Source: Parvularculaceae bacterium (GTDB taxonomy: Bacteria; Pseudomonadota; Alphaproteobacteria; Caulobacterales; Parvularculaceae). From it: 10,285 nucleotides of DNA. Both the position numbers and the translations under genes were made by a program. Shown here one piece after another: positions 1 to 5,919 of this stretch (positions are counted from its first letter, which is position 1; each line of letters begins with the position of its first letter). The notes beneath the pieces were generated by a model that did no database searches, was not told the DNA's origin, and worked only from the letters and a program-made list of their open reading frames with translations. Location: the NCBI GenBank assembly GCA_013389125.1, contig JACADX010000106.1, positions 1 to 10,285 of the forward strand, given 5' to 3'.

Positions 1-222
1 CCGCGCTTTCGTCCCCATAAGCGGGGGGAGCAGAACCCGCGCTGCGCATGTTCGGCAGGCGCCACGTATTTCGAGTCCTCGCCTTCGGCGAATCCCGCAA
101 TGACGTCTTTTGCCGGCCCTTGATTCCCATCCCGCCCATCCTAAGGCCGCGCCAGGGGTGGGGGATGAATTTTTGTTTCCAAACGGAATCAACGGGATCG
201 TTGGTTAACGGATTTTCGAAGC
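1..222. other. Non-coding region downstream of the permease
   Basis: I find no supportable gene here. The minus strand contains CGTCATTGCGGGATTCGCC followed by GAAGGCGAGGACTCG (about 73-106), which includes a small TCGCC-TTC-GGCGA hairpin (79-91). The CGTCATTGCGGG wording resembles intergenic repeats frequent in rhizobial-type genomes, but that needs a genome-wide count. A second pair, GCGGG (21-25) and CCCGC (36-40), could form a short stem. Confidence 0.4.
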
Positions 223-239
223 GGAGCGGCCGGCGCTCC
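223..239 (-). terminator. Hairpin at the permease stop, possible terminator
   Basis: GGAGCG (223-228) and CGCTCC (234-239) pair with a 5-base loop, starting at the last base of the permease TAG. The following minus-strand bases are GCTTCGAAAATCC with no T-run, so this is a weak candidate for the transcript end. Confidence 0.25.
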
Positions 240-1624
240 TATCGACGCCGACGGAGCCGGCTCTCAAGCATGCCGATGCGAATGAGCGCCTCGCCGATCA
301 AAATGACGACGACGAAGCCGATGATCGTCTCGCGCTGCGGACCCTCGCCCGGCACGTAAAGAAAGAGCGCGATCGAAAAAACGAGCGTCGCGAAACACAT
401 CGCGGCGAGGAGGAGCGCGACCGGCGCGCCGCCGGGGATCTTGAACGGGCGCGCGGCGGCGGCGTCTTTGAACCGGAGGCGCGCAAACGCGACCGCAAGA
501 CCGATATAGGGAAGCATGATGAGCGCCGCGCTGAAGGAGAAAAGCGACCAGAAAAGATCGCTGTTCGATGTCGCGATGCGGCCGTAAAGAATGAGCACCG
601 TCGTGCAGACAAGGCCCATCATGATCGCGGCGCCGATCGGTCCGCCGTGCCGCGGATGGCGGATCGCGAAGAGGCTCGGCAATTCGCCCTCCGCCGCCGC
701 TTCCGCGGTCGCGCGATTGCAGCCCATCGCCCAGGTCGCGCCGTTTGAGAAGAACGTATAGAGCGCCATGACGCCGAGCGCCGTGACAATGGCGCCGCCA
801 TGGGGCGCGTCGGCGAAAAACAGGGCGAGCGTATCAATGAGGCCTTCTACGATGTCGATGTCGGATGCCGGAATCGCGGCGAGGATGCCGGCGGTTGCGA
901 GAAAATAGAGGGCGAGCACGATGCAGCCCGAAATGAGCACGCTCAACGGCACATCGCGGGCCGGGCGCCGGATTTCGCCGCTCGCTGCGCAGACGAGCTC
1001 AAAGCCGAGCATCCCGTAGACGATCGCCGGCACGTATTTGAGCCCTTCCTTCCATTCCGGGCGGAAGGCGTCCGCGCTCAACGGATTGGCGAAGCCGTGC
1101 GACTGTCCATGGCGCCAGCCGGCGGCGATCAGGACAATGAAAATGACGATCTTGAAAAACGCGCCGAGGTTCGGAACCCATTTGCCGATCTTAAGGCCGA
1201 GGATGTCGAGGAGCGCCGTCGCCCATGCGAGCGCGACGCCGATCGCAATCTGGTGCGAAACGGAAATCTCCATTCCGAAAAGGCGCGCGAAGACGCCCGC
1301 GAAGAGAACGAAAATCGACGGCAGCCAGATCGCCGTGTTGATCCAGTAGGCCCAGACCGCGCGCGCCGCCCAGTGCCTCCCGAGGCCGCGCCTGATCCAG
1401 ACGTAAATTCCGCCCTCTTCCGGGTAGGCGGCGCCGAGTTCCGACGTAATGAGGCCGATGGGGATCAGAAAAAAGGCGCCGAGGAAAAGCCACCAGAATA
1501 GGCTCGAAGGCCCGATCGACGCGGAAGCCGCGAGCGTGTCGAGGAGGAGGATCGCCGAGACCGTAAAGAGGACAATGTCCTGAAGGCCGAGGACCTTAGG
1601 AAGATCGCGCTGCGCCGCCGCCAT
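239..1624 (-). CDS. APC-superfamily amino acid permease
   Basis: Inner-membrane transporter of the amino acid-polyamine-organocation superfamily, about 461 residues, the usual length, with hydrophobic segments throughout that fit about 12 membrane helices. The N-terminal part has a helix ending in A-S-A-S-I-G-P-S-S and then P-E-E-G-G-I-Y-V-W-I-R-R near residues 69-80, the conserved loop between helices 2 and 3. A later loop, F-E-L-V-C-A-A-S-G-E-I-R-R-P-A-R-D-V-P, matches the conserved E-x(n)-P-x-x-D-x-P region of APC permeases. The A-S-A-S-I-G-P-S-S helix recalls permeases annotated as glutamate:GABA antiporter-like, so an amino acid substrate is likely, but the actual substrate cannot be read from sequence. 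The frame opens with TTG at 1627 followed directly by ATG at 1624; I prefer the ATG, although no strong ribosome binding site precedes either. About 200 bases separate it from the gene upstream, so it probably has its own promoter. Confidence 0.88.
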   Translation of the reverse strand: MAAAQRDLPKVLGLQDIVLFTVSAILLLDTLAASASIGPSSLFWWLFLGAFFLIPIGLITSELGAAYPEEGGIYVWIRRGLGRHWAARAVWAYWINTAIWLPSIFVLFAGVFARLFGMEISVSHQIAIGVALAWATALLDILGLKIGKWVPNLGAFFKIVIFIVLIAAGWRHGQSHGFANPLSADAFRPEWKEGLKYVPAIVYGMLGFELVCAASGEIRRPARDVPLSVLISGCIVLALYFLATAGILAAIPASDIDIVEGLIDTLALFFADAPHGGAIVTALGVMALYTFFSNGATWAMGCNRATAEAAAEGELPSLFAIRHPRHGGPIGAAIMMGLVCTTVLILYGRIATSNSDLFWSLFSFSAALIMLPYIGLAVAFARLRFKDAAAARPFKIPGGAPVALLLAAMCFATLVFSIALFLYVPGEGPQRETIIGFVVVILIGEALIRIGMLESRLRRRR

Positions 1625-1680
1625 CAATCACGCTGCGCAAGCCGCCACGGCGGCCTTGCGCTCCCTCTCCGCGATCCATG

Positions 1681-1760
1681 CTAGCGCGCGTTTCAGAAAA
1701 GCGTGAGCGGTTTTCGGACGAAAACCGCGCGAATGAAGAGCCTGGACCGCATTCCCCGAT
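1681..1760. repeat. Intergenic hairpin element, possible dispersed palindromic repeat
   Basis: Between the permease and the repeat protein lies a perfect 9-bp inverted repeat, GCGGTTTTC (1707-1715) and GAAAACCGC (1720-1728), around the 4-base loop GGAC. An AGAAAAGCGTGA word sits just to the left, and a GAATG/CATTC pair (1731-1735 and 1750-1754) to the right. Similar GAAAA...GCGGTTTTC palindromes are common as dispersed intergenic elements in rhizobial and related genomes, which is my reason for suggesting a repeat family. No T-run follows on either strand, so it is not a typical intrinsic terminator, although it could still act on transcript ends or stability. Copy number cannot be judged from one window. 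Confidence 0.45.
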
Positions 1761-1805
1761 TGGCGTTGCGGAAACCGCGATCGAAAGGGAGGCATCCGCG
1801 CCGTC

Positions 1806-1829
1806 GCGCCTTGAGGCTTTCGCAGGCGC
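1806..1829 (-). terminator. Weak hairpin just after the repeat-protein stop
   Basis: An inverted repeat of 6 bp, GCGCCT (1806-1811) and AGGCGC (1824-1829), with a 12-base loop, begins within two bases of the TAG stop at 1833-1831. Its position suits a transcript end, but no T-run follows, so it would be at best a weak or Rho-assisted terminator. Confidence 0.2.
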
Positions 1830-1830
1830 C

Positions 1831-3084
1831 CTAATCGAGCGCTTCAAGCGCCAATCGGCGCTCATGGTCGGAGCCGATCGTTTCCGCGACTTGCCTGAGC
1901 GCCGCCCTGATGTCCGATGATTGCGGCGCTGCGCCATAAATCGCCTCGACGGCGAGACGGCGTTCGTGGTCGCTGCTGACGCCCTTTGCGGCCTCGGCAA
2001 GGCCGATCCAGTGCGGCGACTCGCCCTCAAGCGAGTCCGCGAAATCCTCGATCGCAAGGCGGCGTTCGTGATCGCCCTCGATGGCGGCGATGACGGCGAG
2101 CCCGGCGCCGCCGACCTCCCCGTCCTGCAATCGTTCGTCCGCAGATTCGAGCGCGAGGCGAAGCTCGTGATCGCCGTCGATTTTCGCCGCTGCGGCCTTG
2201 AGCGCGCGCGCCGCGTCGGCGTCGTCGAGATTTTCGCTTTCAAGGAGCGCCGAGACGGCGAGCCGGACCTCGTGATCGCCCTCGATCTCGTCGATCAGCC
2301 GTGAGGCGATTGCGAAATTCCGCTCGCTGATTTTCTTCTCCGCGAGCTGTTCGACGATCAGCCGCAATTCGTGATCGCCCTCGATCGTTTTGGCGACGTC
2401 GATGATCGCCGCAATTGACGCCTCGCTCAACTCCTGCGTCGTCAATAGCGCGCCAAGCGCGCTTCGCTTGGCGTAATCGCTCGTGAGGCCCTTGACGCGC
2501 GCGGCGAGGACGCGGACATCCGCATCGTCAAGGGCCGCCTCGGCGGCGAGCGCCTCGACATAAGCGCCGACCGCGTGCCCGCCGACGAGCGCGCCGATCT
2601 CTTCGATGACGCGCGCCTTGCCGCCGGCCGTCAGCATCGCCTTCACCCGGCTGTCGGCGTTGACGCCCGAGGATCGCGCGAAAAGCTGGAGAAGGTCGCC
2701 CGCCTCGCGATCGGCGTCAGCGCCCGCAGGCGTTTCCCGATCGCCCTTGAAGGCGCGCGCGACAATCGCCCCCTTCCTGTTCTCGAAGACCGCCTTGCGC
2801 TCGCCGTTCTGATCTTTTGACGCGACCTCCAGTCTTTCCGTCAGCGCCGTCAGCGAGCGCCCGTCCGCCGCGAAGGAGAAATCGCCTTTCCATTCCGCCG
2901 AGACGTCGAGCGCGTCATCCTTGAGATGAAAGGAGCCCCGGCCGCCATCCGTGATGTTGACGATGTGAAAGCCGTCGCCGCCGTCATGCCTTTCCGCGAA
3001 CTTCGGCGCGATAAGCGCAAGCGCGCCGGCCGCGACAAGCGCGAGGCCGCCGCCGACGCCGAATGCGATCATATGGCTCCGCAT
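1831..3084 (-). CDS. Membrane-anchored repeat protein of unknown function
   Basis: I do not recognise this family. From the ATG at 3084 it has about 417 residues; the frame is also open back to a TTG at 3144, but the ATG is preferred because the hydrophobic segment follows at once and GGAA and GAGG words lie upstream. Residues 5-27 form one hydrophobic helix (IAFGVGGGLALVAAGALALIA), a signal anchor or signal peptide, so the rest is probably periplasmic. A region of about 90 residues follows with alternating G, D, F and polar residues (HIVNITDGGRGSFHLKDDAL), probably beta-rich. Next comes an alanine-rich helical stretch, then the tandem repeats with D-H-E-x-R-L-A cores to the C-terminus. The repeats look like helix pairs of an alpha solenoid, so binding or scaffolding is a reasonable inference but unproven. 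It starts 86 bases after trpS ends and may share its transcript. Confidence 0.75.
   Translation of the reverse strand: MRSHMIAFGVGGGLALVAAGALALIAPKFAERHDGGDGFHIVNITDGGRGSFHLKDDALDVSAEWKGDFSFAADGRSLTALTERLEVASKDQNGERKAVFENRKGAIVARAFKGDRETPAGADADREAGDLLQLFARSSGVNADSRVKAMLTAGGKARVIEEIGALVGGHAVGAYVEALAAEAALDDADVRVLAARVKGLTSDYAKRSALGALLTTQELSEASIAAIIDVAKTIEGDHELRLIVEQLAEKKISERNFAIASRLIDEIEGDHEVRLAVSALLESENLDDADAARALKAAAAKIDGDHELRLALESADERLQDGEVGGAGLAVIAAIEGDHERRLAIEDFADSLEGESPHWIGLAEAAKGVSSDHERRLAVEAIYGAAPQSSDIRAALRQVAETIGSDHERRLALEALD
1834..2496 (-). repeat. Coding tandem repeats, about 34 residues (99-105 bases) each
   Basis: The C-terminal half of the hypothetical protein holds seven repeat starts. 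Reading the protein, the cores are TSDYAKRSAL, EGDHELRLIV, EGDHEVRLAV, DGDHELRLAL, EGDHERRLAI, SSDHERRLAV and GSDHERRLAL; the first is diverged and the last ends the protein after about 15 residues. Spacing between the last six cores is 33, 35, 33, 34 and 34 residues. At DNA level the core recurs on the plus strand as near-identical TCGTGATCGCCCTCGAT-like words at about 2066, 2165, 2270 and 2369, with more diverged copies at 1964 and 1862. All spacings are multiples of three, so the array is maintained as protein. Confidence 0.9.
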
Positions 3085-3170
3085 GTCCTCGTGTTCCGGT
3101 CCCGTTCGAGAGGCGCCTATAGCAGGAAGCGCCGCGCCGTCCAAATCGCCATTGCGACGAGACGAGGGCG

Positions 3171-4187
3171 TCAGACGACGAAGCCGACGATTTCCTTGAC
3201 TTCAGCGACCGTCTTGTCCGCGACCGCCGCAGCCCGTGCGGCTCCGTCCATCAGGACGCGCCGGAGATAGGCGCGATCGGCTTCGAGCCGGCGAAGCTCG
3301 GCGCCGATCGGCGCGAGTTTTTCGACGACGAGATCGGCGAGCGCCGGCTTGAACTTTCCAAAGCCTTCGCCGCCGAATTCCTTCAGCACGTCCGCGGCCG
3401 TCCTGCCGGAAAGCGCTGAGTAGACGCCGACGAGATTGGCCGCCTCGGGGCGATGTTCAAGCCCCGCGACATCGGAAGGAAGCGGCTCGGGGTCCGTCTT
3501 CGCCTTCTTGATTTTCCTCGCGATCGCATCCGCGTCGTCGCTCAAATAGATTGTCGCCTGTTCCGACGGATCCGACTTCGACATCTTGGCGGTCCCGTCG
3601 CGCAGCGACATGACGCGCGCGCCCGGCCCTTTGATCAGCGGCTCGGGCAGCGGAAAGAAATCCGCGACGCCGAACTCGCGATTGAATTTGCCGGCGACGT
3701 CGCGCGCGAGTTCAAGGTGCTGCTTTTGATCTTCGCCGACCGGAACATGCGTCGCCTTGTAAACGAGAATGTCGGCGGCCATCAGCACCGGATAGGCGTA
3801 AAGGCCGACCGACGCGCGCTCCTTGTCCTTGCCGGCCTTGTCCTTGAACTGCGTCATCCTGTCGAGCCAGCCGAGCCGGGCGACGCAATTCAAGATCCAG
3901 GCGAGTTCGGCATGCGCCGGCACCGCGGACTGCAAGAGCACGACGGCCTTTTCCGGGTCGATGCCGGCGGCGAGATAGGACGCAACGACGTGATAGGTCT
4001 GCTCACGGAGCTTCTTCGGGTCCTGAAAGACCGTAATCGCATGCATGTCGACGACGCAGAAATAGCAGTCATGCGTCGCCTGCATGCCGACGAATTTCCG
4101 GATCGCGCCGAGATAATTGCCAAGATGCATGCCGCCGGACGGCTGAACGCCCGAAAAGACGCGGTTCGGGCCTTTAAAGCCGGTCAT
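3171..4187 (-). CDS. trpS: Tryptophanyl-tRNA synthetase
   Basis: Cytoplasmic class I aminoacyl-tRNA synthetase that charges tRNA-Trp with tryptophan using ATP. The 338-residue length is normal for bacterial TrpS. The class I HIGH-type motif appears as P-S-G-G-M-H-L-G-N at residues 16-24, and the KMSKS loop is exact at 201-205 (AKMSKSDPS). Between them are the family-typical D-M-H-A-I-T (47-52) and V-G-E-D-Q-K-Q-H-L-E-L (150-160). The ATG start is well supported: the Shine-Dalgarno-like AAGGTAGG overlaps the stop codon of murJ, with ten bases between the two genes, which implies co-transcription and probably translational coupling. Nothing looks damaged, and the product should be active. No leader or T-box-like structure is visible, as expected when the gene sits inside an operon. 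Confidence 0.97.
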   Translation of the reverse strand: MTGFKGPNRVFSGVQPSGGMHLGNYLGAIRKFVGMQATHDCYFCVVDMHAITVFQDPKKLREQTYHVVASYLAAGIDPEKAVVLLQSAVPAHAELAWILNCVARLGWLDRMTQFKDKAGKDKERASVGLYAYPVLMAADILVYKATHVPVGEDQKQHLELARDVAGKFNREFGVADFFPLPEPLIKGPGARVMSLRDGTAKMSKSDPSEQATIYLSDDADAIARKIKKAKTDPEPLPSDVAGLEHRPEAANLVGVYSALSGRTAADVLKEFGGEGFGKFKPALADLVVEKLAPIGAELRRLEADRAYLRRVLMDGAARAAAVADKTVAEVKEIVGFVV

Positions 4188-4191
4188 GAAG

Positions 4192-4199
4192 CCTACCTT
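4192..4199 (-). promoter_or_regulatory. trpS ribosome binding site overlapping the murJ stop
   Basis: On the minus strand the murJ TAA runs directly into GGTAGG, giving AAGGTAGG four bases before the trpS ATG at 4187. The overlap of the stop codon with a good Shine-Dalgarno sequence supports translational coupling and fixes the trpS start. Confidence 0.55.
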
Positions 4200-5802
4200 A
4201 GAAAGTCTTGCGGTTTCTGGAGTAGGCCTTGTAATCGCTCAATTTGACCGCGCCAAGGGCGAGAAGCGCCGCGCCGTAAACGGCGACGCCGCCGACAGCG
4301 ATCGTGAAAACCGCCGCCCAGGCGCGCCCGAAAAGCGCTTCGGCGAGAACCTCCTTGTGCCGCACGGCGAACCAGACAAGGCCCGACATCGCGAGGGTCG
4401 CGATCAGAATGCGCGGGCCGCGCGAGGCGAGCCGCTCGTCAATGCGGAACTGTCCTCGCTTCCAGAGATTGTAGGCGAGTTGAACGACCTGCAGCCAGGC
4501 GGCGAACACGGTTGCGAACGCGACGGCGAGAAAGCCGAAAATCGGAAACAGAAGCAGCGCCAGCGCCGTATTCACGCCGATCGAAAGAAGCGCGTAGTTC
4601 ATCGGCGCCCTCGTGTCTTCGCGCGCGAAAAACGCCGGCGCGAAAACGCGCTGCCAGACGAAAGCCGGAAGGCCCCAGGCGTAGATGGCGAGCGCCCAGC
4701 CGGTCCAGCGGACGTCGTCTTGCGTGAAGGCCGAGCTTCGTCCTCCGAAGAGCGAAAGCGCGTCGGTGGCGAACCCGACAAACAGCGCGTCACAGATCGG
4801 CGCAGCCATGACGATGAAGGCCGCGGCGGCCGGCAGCGTCAGCGCCGCGGAAAGCTCAAGCGACCGGTTGATCGCATGCATCGCGCCTTTTTCATCGCCC
4901 TCTTTCACGCGGCGCGACAGCATCGGCAGAAGAACGACGCCGAGGGCCGTGCCGACGACGGCGAGCGGCAATTGATAGAGCTGGTCGGCGTTCATCAGCC
5001 ATGAGACCGCGCCCGGCTCCTGCGACGCGATGTTGGTGCCGATGATGATGTTGATCTGCGTCGCGCCGGCGGAAAGGAATCCGGGCGCGCCGAGAACCAG
5101 GAGCCGCTTGACGCCGGGGGTCAGCCGCGGCCGGCGCCATTTGAGCAGGTACCCTTGCCGTTTTGCGCCCCAAAGAAGCAGCCAGAGCTGCAAAAAGCCG
5201 CTCAGCGCGGTCGCCCAGGCGAGCGCCTCGCCGGTGACGTAAATGTCGCTGCCCGCGAAGATCAGAATGGCGCCGATCTGACAGAAATTGAGGAGAAGCG
5301 GCGCGCCGGCGTAGGCCATGAACTTGTCGAGCGAATTGAGAACGCCGGAAAGCAGCCCGACGACCGACATGCAGGCGAGATAAGGGAACATGATCCTCAG
5401 ATAGAGCGTCGTCAGATCGAATTTCTCCCGATCGCCCGCAAAACCGGACGCGATCAGATGCACGAAGATCGGCGCCGCGATTTCGACCAGAACCGTCAGG
5501 GCGAGAAGGATGAAAAGGAGCGAGGCCATCACTTCTTCCGCAAAGAGCTTCGCGGCGGCCTTGTCCTCGGCGATGAGCTTGCCCTGAAACAGCGGCACGA
5601 ATGCGGCCTGGAAGGCGCCTTCGGCGAACAGCCGGCGGAACATGTTCGGCAGGCGGAACGCCGCCCAGAACGCGTCGGCGACGGGATTGCCGCCGGCGCC
5701 GATGACGCCGGCGATCAGCACCTGGCGCGCAAAGCCGAGGACGCGGCTCGCCATCGTCATGCCGCTCACGGTCGCCAACGCCTTGAAGAGATTGCCGCTC
5801 AT
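4198..5802 (-). CDS. murJ: Lipid II flippase MurJ (MviN)
   Basis: Inner-membrane flippase of the MOP exporter superfamily that moves lipid II across the membrane for peptidoglycan synthesis. The 534 residues fit the family and contain many hydrophobic segments, consistent with 14 helices. The N-terminus carries the MviN signature almost intact: M-A-S-R-V-L-G-F-A-R-Q, then D-A-F-W-A-A-F-R-L-P-N-M-F-R-R-L-F-A-E-G-A-F-Q-A-A-F. These include the arginines known to be important in the cavity of E. coli MurJ. Further on, Q-L-Y-Q-L-P-L-A-V-V-G-T-A-L-G-V-V-L-L-P is the conserved stretch around helix 8. The ATG start at 5802 has only a weak AAGG about 11 bases upstream. It follows glnD by 117 bases and leads into trpS. 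The glnD-murJ-trpS order is typical of rhizobial relatives. Presumably essential; no damage seen. Confidence 0.96.
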   Translation of the reverse strand: MSGNLFKALATVSGMTMASRVLGFARQVLIAGVIGAGGNPVADAFWAAFRLPNMFRRLFAEGAFQAAFVPLFQGKLIAEDKAAAKLFAEEVMASLLFILLALTVLVEIAAPIFVHLIASGFAGDREKFDLTTLYLRIMFPYLACMSVVGLLSGVLNSLDKFMAYAGAPLLLNFCQIGAILIFAGSDIYVTGEALAWATALSGFLQLWLLLWGAKRQGYLLKWRRPRLTPGVKRLLVLGAPGFLSAGATQINIIIGTNIASQEPGAVSWLMNADQLYQLPLAVVGTALGVVLLPMLSRRVKEGDEKGAMHAINRSLELSAALTLPAAAAFIVMAAPICDALFVGFATDALSLFGGRSSAFTQDDVRWTGWALAIYAWGLPAFVWQRVFAPAFFAREDTRAPMNYALLSIGVNTALALLLFPIFGFLAVAFATVFAAWLQVVQLAYNLWKRGQFRIDERLASRGPRILIATLAMSGLVWFAVRHKEVLAEALFGRAWAAVFTIAVGGVAVYGAALLALGAVKLSDYKAYSRNRKTF

Positions 5803-5841
5803 GGGACTGCGAGCCTTGATCGCGCGTATTGACGGAATTGC

Positions 5842-5856
5842 GGCGGTCCTACCGCC
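5842..5856. other. Small perfect hairpin in the glnD-murJ gap
   Basis: GGCGGT (5842-5847) and ACCGCC (5851-5856) form a 6-bp stem with a 3-base loop about 40 bases ahead of the murJ start. No T-run follows on the transcribed strand. It could be an mRNA structure in the leader of murJ or chance in GC-rich DNA. Confidence 0.25.
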
Positions 5857-5896
5857 TCGACGGTGAGCCAGCCGTTAACGCGGTTCGCGCCGGCTG

Positions 5897-5915
5897 CAAA
5901 ATCGGTCCTCCCGAT
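5897..5915 (-). terminator. Possible weak terminator after glnD
   Basis: Five bases after the glnD stop, the minus strand reads ATCGG-GAGGA-CCGAT followed by TTT and then G. The stem is only 5 bp and the T-run is short, so any termination would be partial, and murJ could still be read from the same transcript. Confidence 0.2.
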
Positions 5916-5919
5916 CGGA

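Noticed and set aside
47..61. 15-base identity between 47-61 and 5641-5655 (CATGTTCGGCAGGCG)
   Set aside because: One copy is inside murJ coding sequence and flanks differ at once; most likely chance in GC-rich DNA.
48..359. Plus-strand open frame at the left edge
   Set aside because: It overlaps the permease 3' end antisense, and its first half reads through the hairpin and repeat-like region; no protein family resemblance.
800..1501. Plus-strand open frame opposite the permease
   Set aside because: Highly charged, low-complexity translation and fully antisense to a clear membrane transporter.
1834..2496. Regularly spaced repeats as a CRISPR array
   Set aside because: The conserved words are only about 17 bases, spacings are all multiples of three, and the whole array is an open coding frame.
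3453..5832. Plus-strand open frames opposite trpS and murJ (3453-4247, 4186-5004, 5155-5832)
   Set aside because: All are antisense shadows of well-identified genes, with no recognisable domain and no ribosome binding site that I could defend.
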